From Algoriphagus mannitolivorans DSM 15301 (GTDB lineage Bacteria; Bacteroidota; Bacteroidia; Cytophagales; Cyclobacteriaceae): a stretch of 64,000 nucleotides of DNA. Below the pieces are notes generated by a model that saw nothing but the letters and a program-made list of their open reading frames with translations, had not been told where the DNA came from and did not search any database. The stretch covers positions 405,174 to 469,173 of the forward strand of contig NZ_AUBV01000004.1 in assembly GCF_000429425.1 (NCBI RefSeq). Reading direction: 5' to 3'. Below are positions 36,293-45,587 of the stretch, piece after piece. The number at the start of each line of letters is the position of its first letter. The stretch's first letter is position 1. Both the position numbers and the translations under genes were made by a program.

Positions 36293-36821
36293 AGGTTGAT
36301 TTTGTAGTTCAAAAGTTAAGAGAATCTGGGAATTTGAAGAGAAAATGCATGTGATAATTGAGAAAAATAATCTTTTCTCACCTCCCAAAAAGCAAATTAA
36401 ATAGCCAATTCCAAAATCAAGGATAAGTGCAAGGCAAATATTTGAAGGACGAGTGGAGGTTCAACCTTTGAGTTTTAATCGATTGCCCAGTCTGCAGGAA
36501 TTAATTCCACAAGTAATGCAGGGTAACTTTTGGAGATGGCTTTGCCGGGATTATCGTTGTCATAGACTTTTTTCTGTTGTTCTGGAAATCAGGAATCGAC
36601 TTCATTTAATTAATAACAGGCTAATCGGGGGAAGAAATCCTTTAAAATCTTAAAGAATCACTCCGGTGTTCAGATAAGTCCTTCGGCTATTCAATCCATC
36701 AGAAAATGAGTATTAGACTGCCATCAATGAAGGTTTAATCCATAAAGACTCATTGTTTCGAAATAAGGATAGACAGAACAGCATTATTACCAGGAAGAAA
36801 ATTCGGTTGCCGACTTCATTA
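36293..36821. other. Gene-free interval of 529 bp
   Basis: This is the upstream region of the phosphorylase homologue and the downstream region of the propeller kinase. A 66-codon frame at 36453-36653 (+) has no recognisable family. I saw no clear terminator hairpin, tRNA-like fold or long repeat here. Confidence 0.5.
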
Positions 36822-39800
36822 TCATTTTAAGATAATGGTAAACTCAGTTCCTACTCCCACTTCACTTTTGACATTTAACTGACCCCCATGTGCTTTGATG
36901 ATGTCGTAGCTCAAGGAGAGGCCTAGACCTGTACCTTCTCCGGCTGGCTTGGTAGTAAAAAATGGCTGGAAGATTTTTTCCTTGATTTCAGCTGGAATTC
37001 CTAGGCCATTGTCTTGTATAGAGACTTCCACATCTCCATTTAAGTACTTGGTGGAAATAAGGATTCGGGGAGAGTATTCATTTAATTCAACTTTTTTACG
37101 CTCATTGACAGCATAAAAAGCATTGTTTATCAAATTGATTAAAACCCGGCCAATTTCTTGGGTCACCACATTTAATTTAGGGAGGTTGGGGTCTAATTCA
37201 AGTTTAAACTCAGCCTGAAAGGATTTGTCTTTGGCTCGTATGCCATGAAATGACAGTCTTAAACACTCATCCGCCAATTGATTTAGGTCCGTGATTTCTT
37301 TACTTCCTTCACTTTTTCTGCTGTGCTGGAGCATTCCTCTGACGATAGATCCAGCACGGCTTCCATGGTGGGCTATTTTGGATAGATTCTCCTTAAGATC
37401 GCTGGCAAGTGCCTTTACCTCCTCAAAATCACCTTTTTCGATTTCTTCATTCAATTCTTCGATAAGCTCCACGCTGAGCTCGGAGAAGTTGTTGACAAAA
37501 TTGAGAGGGTTCTGAATTTCATGGGCGATACCGGCAGTGAGTTCCCCGAGCGATGCCATTTTTTCGGATTGAATGAGTTGAGCTTGGGTAGACTGAAGTT
37601 CCATTAGAGATTTTTCCAATGCTACTGTACGCTCCTTCACTCGGTCTTCGAGGTGGCGATTTTCAGCTTTGAGCTTTTTGGAGCGCCATTTGACAATAGC
37701 GGTAATCAGCCCTCCAATAAGGAAGGCATAAATCAAGCAAGCCCACCATGTGGCATACCATGGAGCCAAGACCATAAAGGAATAAACAGCCTCTTCGCTG
37801 ACTCTTCCGGTGTAGCTCATCGCCCGGACATGGAAAGTATAGGTTCCTGGAGAAAGGTTGGTGTATTCCTTAAAGCGATTATCATTCCAGTCCACCCATT
37901 CCGGATCAAAGCCTTCTAAGTAAGTCTGGTATTTGGTTTTCTTCTCGTCTTCAAAATAAGGGGCTGCAAACTCAAAGCGGAAAGAATTTTCGGTTCTTTC
38001 TACAGGAGCCAAATCCTTTTTTCTTCCATAAAAAGGCAAGGGAATTGTATCCGTTTTGGTTTCTATACGACGGATTAAGGTGAAAAACGGTTTTTGATTG
38101 GGATGGTCTTTCTTGGCGTCATAGCGAATCAGACCTTTGGGAGAGCCAAACCATCGGATGCTGTCTTCATCCATAAAGTCATATAGACTTAGATATGGGG
38201 CGATGGAATTGGGTGCATTATCTTTTATATATTTCCCTTGTCCATTCCTTTTGAGGACTATTTTTTTCCCAGAGGTAGATTCAAACCAGATTATTCCAGA
38301 TTTATCTTGGTTGAAATCCCAAATTTCTGATTCTACTTCCTCAAAGGCATCCGTGGGTAAAAAGTCCTTTTCCTGTTCCGAAAACTTTCGCATGCCCTCT
38401 GATGTCTTGATATACAATTCTCCATCAATCTTGGAGTAAGTAGTTGAATTTGATATATCAAATTCTTTCGAGCTAATGGACTCAGGTCCTAAGGATTCTA
38501 TTAGGCCTTCCTTTAGGTCAAGAGCATATAATTTTCCCATTAGGCCTTGAATAATGATCGTCCCCTCTTTTCCTTCAAAAAAGTACTCATTTGCAGGACC
38601 AATGCCAGGAACTCGCCCTTTCAATTCCCAAGGAAAGTCTTTGGAAAGTCCACGTTCATAAAGTAACAGTCCTGTATTGGTGCTGACTAATAAGATGTTG
38701 GGGTTTCTTTTTGGAATGAAGGATGCTATGGGGCGGCTTCCATCTATCGGAAATTCTAATGGGATGGTTTTACCCGCACGGTATACTTTCAACTCTCCTC
38801 CTGCGGGCACGATTAAGTCTTTCCCGTCACGAATCAAACTGAAAGTCTGGTTGGAAGGAATTCCTTCAATTGATCTGAAGGTTTTGGTTTCCTCATCAAA
38901 TCCAAGCAGTCCATTGGAAGTGCCTAAAAAGAACTCCCCACCTTGTTTTTGAATTGCGTAGACTGCTGAGGTAATTCCGAATTCTTTTCCAAAGGTTTGG
39001 ATAGGAGAATCTATGGAAATTCTTGCCATTCCATCCTCGGTAGTTGCCCATAGTCCTTGGCCTTGGTCCAGGTATACACTGGTCACGACATTAGAAGGTA
39101 AACCCTGTTCGGTACCAAATCGGTTGAGGATTTCTCCTGAAGGACTCATTAGGACTATTCCTGCACCGGTAAAAGCAAGGAGGTAATTCCCGTGAAAAGG
39201 AATTGCATGATATAGACTCCCAGCGCCTTCTTCCTTAAGGATCCGATCTACGCTGGTTGGGAATTTGGTTAGGGTAGTCCCATCGAAAAGATAAAACCCG
39301 GTGGAAAAACCTCCCAATAGAAAAATATTACCACTTTCACTCTTAAATGGAAGCATAATCCTGAAGCGGTCTTTTCCAAGAAATTCTGTTCCGGGCACAA
39401 GTTGAAGCTCATCTGCTACCAACTGGTAAAGTCCCCGTTCATATTGATGGACATAAAAGTTGCCATTTTGAACGAAACTATAAATAAAAGAATTCTCTGC
39501 AGTCCAAGTCCTTAGTGATTTCAACGTGAAGTCTTCCGAAAGCTCAATTCTGATTAATTGATTCAAGTTTTGAAGAAATAGAAACCCATTTAGGAAATTT
39601 ATAGCGCGAAATTCAGTACTTGATTGTAATTGGTCTCCTAATAAGTGAAGCAAAGAAATGGGTTTGGTTTCACCGTTTGGGTTGGTCATTAAGTATCCGA
39701 AGTCAAACCCTCCATAAAAAATTCTACCTTCTTCATCCTGGGCAAAGCTGCGTACGCCTGAAGAAATTTTTCTATCAAAAATAGATCTCCAAGATACCCC

Positions 39801-40034
39801 ATCGTATTCATGTAGGCCTTGGCCAGTTCCAAAATACATCAGCCCCTCCTTACTTTGAATGGTTGCCCATACTTGAGGAAATCCGCCATACTCCTCAGCA
39901 GAATAGCTAGTGACTGGCAGCCTGCCCACCTGTTCTAATCCAGACTGGGAAAAACTGACATTGGGCTTTGTTAAAAAATAAACTAGTATGACAAATAAAA
40001 CGGCTGAGGAAATCTTATTTCTAAAAAGTGTCAT
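36822..40034 (-). CDS. Two-component-regulator-propeller sensor histidine kinase
   Basis: This 1070-residue membrane kinase has a signal peptide ([14 protein letters not shown]..., cleaved near FSQ). About 650 periplasmic residues of Reg_prop beta-propeller repeats follow ([34 protein letters not shown] is the clearest). A Y_Y_Y domain ([19 protein letters not shown]), one transmembrane helix ([18 protein letters not shown]) and a coiled coil lead to the kinase core. The core has His838 in [14 protein letters not shown]-box [12 protein letters not shown], and DNGLGIP. It lacks the receiver and AraC domains of classic hybrid systems. I start at the ATG at 40034; the longer frame from 40124 lacks a sensible N-terminus. 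The kinase core is a paralogue of those in the operon at 45.6-60.6 kb. Confidence 0.9.
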   Translation of the reverse strand: MTLFRNKISSAVLFVILVYFLTKPNVSFSQSGLEQVGRLPVTSYSAEEYGGFPQVWATIQSKEGLMYFGTGQGLHEYDGVSWRSIFDRKISSGVRSFAQDEEGRIFYGGFDFGYLMTNPNGETKPISLLHLLGDQLQSSTEFRAINFLNGFLFLQNLNQLIRIELSEDFTLKSLRTWTAENSFIYSFVQNGNFYVHQYERGLYQLVADELQLVPGTEFLGKDRFRIMLPFKSESGNIFLLGGFSTGFYLFDGTTLTKFPTSVDRILKEEGAGSLYHAIPFHGNYLLAFTGAGIVLMSPSGEILNRFGTEQGLPSNVVTSVYLDQGQGLWATTEDGMARISIDSPIQTFGKEFGITSAVYAIQKQGGEFFLGTSNGLLGFDEETKTFRSIEGIPSNQTFSLIRDGKDLIVPAGGELKVYRAGKTIPLEFPIDGSRPIASFIPKRNPNILLVSTNTGLLLYERGLSKDFPWELKGRVPGIGPANEYFFEGKEGTIIIQGLMGKLYALDLKEGLIESLGPESISSKEFDISNSTTYSKIDGELYIKTSEGMRKFSEQEKDFLPTDAFEEVESEIWDFNQDKSGIIWFESTSGKKIVLKRNGQGKYIKDNAPNSIAPYLSLYDFMDEDSIRWFGSPKGLIRYDAKKDHPNQKPFFTLIRRIETKTDTIPLPFYGRKKDLAPVERTENSFRFEFAAPYFEDEKKTKYQTYLEGFDPEWVDWNDNRFKEYTNLSPGTYTFHVRAMSYTGRVSEEAVYSFMVLAPWYATWWACLIYAFLIGGLITAIVKWRSKKLKAENRHLEDRVKERTVALEKSLMELQSTQAQLIQSEKMASLGELTAGIAHEIQNPLNFVNNFSELSVELIEELNEEIEKGDFEEVKALASDLKENLSKIAHHGSRAGSIVRGMLQHSRKSEGSKEITDLNQLADECLRLSFHGIRAKDKSFQAEFKLELDPNLPKLNVVTQEIGRVLINLINNAFYAVNERKKVELNEYSPRILISTKYLNGDVEVSIQDNGLGIPAEIKEKIFQPFFTTKPAGEGTGLGLSLSYDIIKAHGGQLNVKSEVGVGTEFTIILK

Positions 40035-40294
40035 AGAAGAAGAATAGATAGAAATGTGTATAGGCACTAGTTTGGTGGAAATGAAGTAAATCAAAATCTT
40101 AATTGGAGTACTAACCGTTTTCAAAGGATTTATTCATTCAAATCCTTTTATATCAAGACTTTGTTCCTCTTAAATTATTCTGAAAAATTCACTTGACCAA
40201 TAGCAGTAGCTAAGGATTCATTAAAATAAATTCATCCGGTATACCTTTTTATTTTTCCTAAATTCCCAATTGTTCCGCTAGACCAAATGATAGA
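40035..40294. other. Divergent promoter region (260 bp)
   Basis: AT-rich gene-free DNA lies between the minus-strand propeller kinase and the plus-strand tricorn-like protease. It must hold promoters for both. I could not pick out convincing Bacteroidota -33/-7 elements by eye. Confidence 0.4.
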
Positions 40295-43200
40295 ATGATC
40301 ATGAAAAAATTTACGCTTTTTCTTTTTGCCCTACTATCCCCATTGATCGGGTTTAACCAAAGCACTCCCGGCTACTTCATGCATCCGGATGTGCATGAAA
40401 ACACCCTCGTTTTCGTAGCCGAAGGAGATATCTGGAGGGCTCCTCTTTCCGGAGGAATGGCCACCCGCCTGACGACCCATCCCGGAGATGAGTCTTATCC
40501 CAAAATCTCTCCTGACGGAAAATGGATCGCCTATGCGGCTTCCTACGAAGGGCCCACTGAAGTTTACCTGATTCCTATTTCGGGTGGCATTCCAAGGAGA
40601 TTGACTTATGAGCCTTCAGCTTCAATTCCTACCAGTTGGAAATCCAACACCGAAGTGGCTTATGTGACGAGTCAATACTCCACCTTGCCCAGACTTAATA
40701 CCCTTGTGTACAATATTGAAAATGGAAATAAGGCACTCCTTCCTTTGGAAATGGCTGCTGAAGGAAGCTTTGACCCCAGTGGACAGACGTTCTTCTTTGT
40801 TCGGCCGACTTTTCATAACAATGTGACTAAGAGATATCAAGGTGGCACTGCACGACAGCTGTGGAAATATACCTCTGGTCAGGCGGAAGCCATCAAATTG
40901 ACCTCGGACTATCGGGGTGAGGACCATCATCCCATTCATCATCAAGGGCGAGTTTATTTCATTTCTTCCCGGGATGGAATCCAAAATATCTGGTCCATGA
41001 ACGAATCAGGAACAGATATTAAGCAGCATACTCGTCAGAATAGCTTTGATGTCAGAGAATTCAGTCTATCTCAAAACACGCTTGTTTATAGAGCAGGAGC
41101 TGATTTGTACGTGCATCAGCTGGATTCAGGCATGGAAAAGCTCATTCCCATACGACTGGTTTCGGATTTTGATCAGTTGAGAGAAAACTGGATCGATAAT
41201 CCCGCCTCCTTTATTACCAATTCGGACATCAGCAATGATGGTGAAAAAGTGGTCTTGACGGCAAGGGGAAGGGTATTTGTCTTTCCTGCTAAAGACGGGA
41301 GAATGCTTCGCTTAAGTCAAAAGGACAGGGTTCGCTATCGAGACGCTGTTTTTTCCTCAGATTCTAAGCAGGTTTTTTCTTTTTCGGATGAAAGTGGGGA
41401 GTTTGAAATCCATCAATATTCGGGCTTGGGGCTTGACCAAGGGAAAAAGCTGACAAGCAACGGAGAGACATTGAGGTTTGGACTCAAGCCTTCTCCCGAT
41501 GGCAAATGGCTAGCTTGGTATGATCTGAAAAATGATCTATGGGTGATGAATATTGCCACTGGAAAAGCTGTAAAAGCCTCCGTCAACCAAGAAGATATCA
41601 ATGGGGCGATGGCCTGGTCCCCAGACAGTAAGTGGTTAGCTTTTGGTCAGGCAGCATCCAATACGTTTATGCAACTTTTTGTCTTCAATCCGGAGACTTC
41701 TAAGCGGATTGTCTTGACCTCGGACCGAACCAATAGCATGTCTCCCCAATGGAGCGCCGATGGAAAATGGATTTATTTTCTCTCGGACCGGAATTTTGAT
41801 TCTCGGGTAGGCGCACCTTGGGGACAGCGTCAGCCGGAGCCTTTTTGGGAGAAGCAAATGAAAATCTATCATATTCCGCTTCAGTCAGGGCTGGTTTCTC
41901 CTTTCACTCCCAAAAACGAGCTGAAAGTGGAGGAGGAAAAGAAATCCAACGGGCCTGTTGCTGTAACCATAGAGGAAAAGGGGCTGATCGAAAGAGTCCA
42001 AGAGGTGCCGATACCTGCCGGGGACTATAAAAATCTGATTGTTACCGATAAGGCACTTTACTACCACCGGGTAGGACCTGGGCCAGGAGTCTATTATGGT
42101 GGAGGGGCTTCCTCAGAGGATAATCCGGCTTTGATGATGACCACAATCGGGGAAAAGCCGGAGACCAAGGTTTTTGCTGATAAAATCAACAGCTATGTCA
42201 CTTCTGCCAACAATAAGTTTGTGCTGCTTCGCAGTGGTTCTTCGCATTTTGTGGCCGAATTGGGCACTTCCCCGATTTCCGACTTATCCAAAAACCGCTT
42301 GGATCTTAATGGATGGAAATTCAGCGTGAGCCCCAGAGAAGACTGGAGACAGATATTTACCGATGCTTGGAGAATGGAGCGTGATTATTTCTACGATCCC
42401 GGAATGCATGGGGTAGATTGGAAAAAGATGTACGAGAAATATCTGCCTTTGGTAGATCGGGTCACTACCCGGGAAGAGCTTTCTGATGTCATCGGAGAAA
42501 TGGTCGGGGAACTGAGTGTGCTGCACACCTCCGTTCGTGGAGGAGATATTCGCGAGGGAGAGGATAAAATCCAATTCGGAATGCTGGGAGGCAGGTTTTC
42601 AAAAAACCAATCCTTGAAAGGATATCAGGTGGATTATATCTATCAAAGTGACCCGGATTATCCGGATGAAAGATCGCCTTTGGCACACCCAAGTATAGCT
42701 TTGGTGAAAGGTGATGTAATCACTCACATTGATGGGGTTTCGGTCATGGAGGTTCCGGATATGCAGTCTTTGCTTCGGGATAAGGCAGGTAAGCAGGTGA
42801 GAATTGCCGTGGTTAAATCCGACGGAACCCAAAAGGGAGATTTTATTCTGAAGCCCATGAGTTCCAGCCAGGAAAGCAATTTGAGATACAACGACTGGGA
42901 ATATACCCGAAGACTGATGGCGGAGGAAAAATCAAACGGAGATATCGGGTATGTGCATTTACGTGCGATGACTGCAGGAGATATTTCGCAATGGTATAGG
43001 GATTTTTACCCTCAGTTCAAGAAAAAGGGATTGGTTATCGATGTCCGAAATAACAGAGGGGGAAATATTGACAGCTTTATTCTGGAAAAACTGATGCGAG
43101 AGGCCTTTTTCTATTGGAAATCCCGAGCCGGGGAGCCTTACTGGAATATGCAGTATGCCTTCCGCGGCCATTTGGTGCTGCTCGTGGATGAGTTTACTGC

Positions 43201-43582
43201 TTCCGATGGAGAAGCCTTTGCAGAAGGATTCCGTAGGCTGGAATTGGGGAAATCGATCGGTGCCAGGACTTGGGGAGGTGAGGTTTGGCTTTCCGGGGTA
43301 AATACGCTTTCAGATAATGGAATTGCCCGAGCTCCGATGATGGGGGTGTATGGAGTGGTTGGTGAGGACAACAACCAAGGAAATGTCGAGTGGTTAATTG
43401 AGGGAGTGGGCTTTATTCCTGATATCGAGGTCATCAATCTGCCGAAGGCGACTTTCGAAGGAAAAGATGCCCAATTGGATGCGGCGATAGAGCATTTGAA
43501 GGAATTGATTCAAAAGGATCCTCGACCTGTGCCGAATCCCCCAGCTTATCCGGATTACAGCTTTAAGAACGGGAAGAATTAA
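40295..43582 (+). CDS. Tricorn-like S41 serine protease with PD40 propeller
   Basis: This protein of about 1095 residues has a signal peptide (MKKFTLFLFALLSPLIGFNQ; the second ATG at 40301 may be the real start). The N-terminal PD40/WD40-like propeller repeats include HPGDESYPKISPDGKWIAYAA, AWSPDSKWLAFGQ and SPQWSADGKWIYFLSDR. The C-terminal half has a tricorn C1-like helical segment (DAWRMERDYFYDPGMHGVDW), a PDZ domain (LVKGDVITHIDGVSV) and an S41 catalytic domain. In the latter, VDVRNNRGGN-like and VDEFTASDGEAFAEGFRR hold the nucleophilic Ser. It is probably a periplasmic peptidase that degrades oligopeptides. It is monocistronic, convergent with the cytochrome gene across a shared terminator. 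Confidence 0.92.
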   Translation: MIMKKFTLFLFALLSPLIGFNQSTPGYFMHPDVHENTLVFVAEGDIWRAPLSGGMATRLTTHPGDESYPKISPDGKWIAYAASYEGPTEVYLIPISGGIPRRLTYEPSASIPTSWKSNTEVAYVTSQYSTLPRLNTLVYNIENGNKALLPLEMAAEGSFDPSGQTFFFVRPTFHNNVTKRYQGGTARQLWKYTSGQAEAIKLTSDYRGEDHHPIHHQGRVYFISSRDGIQNIWSMNESGTDIKQHTRQNSFDVREFSLSQNTLVYRAGADLYVHQLDSGMEKLIPIRLVSDFDQLRENWIDNPASFITNSDISNDGEKVVLTARGRVFVFPAKDGRMLRLSQKDRVRYRDAVFSSDSKQVFSFSDESGEFEIHQYSGLGLDQGKKLTSNGETLRFGLKPSPDGKWLAWYDLKNDLWVMNIATGKAVKASVNQEDINGAMAWSPDSKWLAFGQAASNTFMQLFVFNPETSKRIVLTSDRTNSMSPQWSADGKWIYFLSDRNFDSRVGAPWGQRQPEPFWEKQMKIYHIPLQSGLVSPFTPKNELKVEEEKKSNGPVAVTIEEKGLIERVQEVPIPAGDYKNLIVTDKALYYHRVGPGPGVYYGGGASSEDNPALMMTTIGEKPETKVFADKINSYVTSANNKFVLLRSGSSHFVAELGTSPISDLSKNRLDLNGWKFSVSPREDWRQIFTDAWRMERDYFYDPGMHGVDWKKMYEKYLPLVDRVTTREELSDVIGEMVGELSVLHTSVRGGDIREGEDKIQFGMLGGRFSKNQSLKGYQVDYIYQSDPDYPDERSPLAHPSIALVKGDVITHIDGVSVMEVPDMQSLLRDKAGKQVRIAVVKSDGTQKGDFILKPMSSSQESNLRYNDWEYTRRLMAEEKSNGDIGYVHLRAMTAGDISQWYRDFYPQFKKKGLVIDVRNNRGGNIDSFILEKLMREAFFYWKSRAGEPYWNMQYAFRGHLVLLVDEFTASDGEAFAEGFRRLELGKSIGARTWGGEVWLSGVNTLSDNGIARAPMMGVYGVVGEDNNQGNVEWLIEGVGFIPDIEVINLPKATFEGKDAQLDAAIEHLKELIQKDPRPVPNPPAYPDYSFKNGKN

Positions 43583-43600
43583 GTCTTTTGATTAGTAAAC

Positions 43601-43637
43601 AAAAAGAGGTCGATTTCATCAGTCGACCTCTCTTTTT
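43601..43637. terminator. Bidirectional terminator between convergent genes
   Basis: AGAGGTCGA (43605-43613) pairs with TCGACCTCT (43623-43631). An A-run precedes and a T-run (43633-43638) follows the stem, so it can stop transcription from both sides. Confidence 0.9.
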
Positions 43638-43665
43638 TCCAAATAAGCTTGGTACAACAAGTCTC

Positions 43666-44667
43666 CTATTTTTTGTAAACCAAAGGTTCTACTTCATGAG
43701 GTACCGGCGCCAAACTTTTCAGATACAGATAAAGGGCTTCGATATCCTCATCACTCATTCTCGAGAATGGGCCCCAATGCATAGGGGAGATTTTAATGGT
43801 CCTTCCTTGCCTAAACCGTGATTTCCATTCTTCTGGGGTTTTGAAATTGGCAAAGGCACCTCCTGGATCGGGGGTTATGTTGGGAGTCTTGATCCAAAGT
43901 TCAGGGTCCTCCCCCACAGCCATGTTGAGTGCAGGATCTGGCTCAAATTCCATTCCTCCTGCAAACTCCGGCCCTATGGCATCATAAGTTGTCAAATCCC
44001 TTTCGGTATGACATCCGACGCAATTGGCTACATAGCGAGCGATGTATTCTCCCCTCTCTATACTTGGAGCCATGGCCGGAGCTTGGGAGGGAGGACTTGG
44101 ATTTTGGATAGGTTTGAAAATAGGCATAAAGGACTTCATGATTTTACCCATTAAAGTCCATTGGGAAGGAGGGACTTCATTTTCTATGGGAGGCATGGAT
44201 CTTAAGTAAGAGACCACAGCGATCAAATCTTCATCTGCCATATTCGAAAAAGGCATCAGCAAGGGAATGGAAGCCATGCCGCTAGGTCTCACACTATGCC
44301 GCATCATCCGGAAAATCTGGCCATCGGAGAATCTTCCAATCCCTGTTTTGGGATCCGGAGTCAAATTAGGAGCATACAGGGTTCCCAAAGGCCCAAAAGG
44401 AAATGCTACACCGCCTTTCAGAGGAATATCTTGTCCAGCATCCGCCGCAATCATTTCATCCACGCTTCCTACGTGGCAGTTGGAACAATGAGCCGGACCA
44501 TGGACAAGGTATTTACCTCTTGCGATTACGGCTGAGTCGGTACTGGTTTGAAGTTGTGGAAGGGGAATATCATAGGTTTTATCCCAAGAGGCTTCTACAA
44601 ATGCAAACAGACCCAGAATCAAGACCACCATCACCGATAGCAGGCTTAAAAAGATTTTCTTGGCCAT
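43666..44667 (-). CDS. Membrane-anchored dihaem cytochrome c
   Basis: This 333-residue protein has an N-terminal membrane anchor (residues 5-25) and two cytochrome c domains. Haem sites are CSNCH (Cys61, Cys64, His65) and CVGCH (Cys216, Cys219, His220). The YLVHGPAHCSNCH and NLTPDPKTGIGRFSDGQIFR segments resemble cytochrome subunits of membrane alcohol/aldehyde/nicotinate dehydrogenases. No dehydrogenase subunit is adjacent. It probably passes electrons from a periplasmic dehydrogenase to the respiratory chain. The NTF2-like lipoprotein gene lies 25 bp upstream on the same strand, so the two are likely co-transcribed. Confidence 0.9.
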   Translation of the reverse strand: MAKKIFLSLLSVMVVLILGLFAFVEASWDKTYDIPLPQLQTSTDSAVIARGKYLVHGPAHCSNCHVGSVDEMIAADAGQDIPLKGGVAFPFGPLGTLYAPNLTPDPKTGIGRFSDGQIFRMMRHSVRPSGMASIPLLMPFSNMADEDLIAVVSYLRSMPPIENEVPPSQWTLMGKIMKSFMPIFKPIQNPSPPSQAPAMAPSIERGEYIARYVANCVGCHTERDLTTYDAIGPEFAGGMEFEPDPALNMAVGEDPELWIKTPNITPDPGGAFANFKTPEEWKSRFRQGRTIKISPMHWGPFSRMSDEDIEALYLYLKSLAPVPHEVEPLVYKK

Positions 44668-44692
44668 TGCCTAATTTGTTGAGAAATCAGGG

Positions 44693-45211
44693 TTATTGGT
44701 TCATCGTAGAATCTGCTGAGGCTTTGGCCATTTCTGCCTTCATCATGTCTTGCACAATAGGACTATTGTCCCAATACCCGAATTCCTTGACGATTTTCCC
44801 ATCCATGAATTGAAAAGTCTCATGAAATGGTAAGAGGTACTCCTTTCCTGTTGCTGCCAAGGTTGCTTTCCATTCTCCCCAGACATTTACCCAAATCTCT
44901 CCTTTATCGGTAATCACTCGCTCGATGGCATCTTCCTGAATAGTAATTTGGGCATTGTTGAAGAGGTCTTTATCCTTGTTCATATCTGCAATGGCCTGAT
45001 CAAGGGTAGTAGGCTTTGTTTCAGGGGCATTTATGAAAATCTCCGCATTGGCATCGTAAAATTTCCGCTGAGCTTCATAATCTCCTGCATTATAGGCCGC
45101 AAACATTGCCTTTACGGATTCGATTTCCGGCGCCTGTTGGGTGTACCGTGATTCTTTTTGGCAGGACATGAGTATCCAGACGATAAGGGTTAATCCAATT
45201 ACATTTTTCAT
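44693..45211 (-). CDS. NTF2/SnoaL-like lipoprotein
   Basis: This 172-residue lipoprotein has its lipobox Cys at residue 17 (WILMSC). One SnoaL/NTF2-like cone domain covers about residues 28-150, with VKAMFAAYNAGDYEAQRKFYDANAEIF, the WVNVWGEWKATL strand and the closing FMDGKIVKEFGYWDNS. Proteins of this fold bind small ligands or act as isomerases; the ligand is unknown. It has no obvious function beyond its fold. The same fold forms the N-terminus of the two giant kinases encoded upstream on this strand. Confidence 0.85.
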   Translation of the reverse strand: MKNVIGLTLIVWILMSCQKESRYTQQAPEIESVKAMFAAYNAGDYEAQRKFYDANAEIFINAPETKPTTLDQAIADMNKDKDLFNNAQITIQEDAIERVITDKGEIWVNVWGEWKATLAATGKEYLLPFHETFQFMDGKIVKEFGYWDNSPIVQDMMKAEMAKASADSTMNQ

Positions 45212-45546
45212 AGCTAGGGTTGTGTTAAGTGAAATAAAGAATTACATAAAATCAGTGGTTTTGGTGGGAGTAATAGGTTTAAGAGCAGAGGATAATATTT
45301 TGACTTTTGAGAACTCGAAATTTCTCTAATCGGTGTTGGCCAGTTGGTGATGGAGAGTAAGAAAGAGAAAGTTCTGTCATTGGCGAGAATTAACAATTGA
45401 ATAGAACTAGGGAAAAGTAATGTGCTGAAAAAAAGCAATCAGCCTTGGAGCAAAAGAATCTCTAGGTAATCTGAGCCTGTTTGCTCAATGAAGCTATTTC
45501 AAAAATTCTGTATTACCGCTGAAAATCAGCATTTTATTTTGCAAAA
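45212..45546. other. Gene-free interval before the NTF2-like lipoprotein
   Basis: About 335 bp lie between the NTF2-like lipoprotein gene and the terminator of the kinase operon. I see no gene; short frames here have no recognisable family. It probably carries the promoter of the lipoprotein/cytochrome pair. Confidence 0.5.
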
Positions 45547-45581
45547 AATGCAAAAATCCGGGGAAGCGCTTCCTAGCCGGA
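45547..45581 (-). terminator. Terminator of the giant-kinase operon
   Basis: CCGGA (45577-45581) pairs with TCCGG (45557-45561), enclosing the perfect palindrome GGAAGCGCTTCC (45562-45573). On the minus strand TTTTTGCATTTTTT follows. It stands 7 bp after the stop codon of the 2336-aa kinase gene. Confidence 0.8.
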
Positions 45582-45587
45582 GTACAA

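Noticed and set aside
36453..36653. 66-codon plus-strand frame in the gap beside the phosphorylase homologue
   Set aside because: No family resemblance and no partner gene; nothing beyond an open frame supports it.
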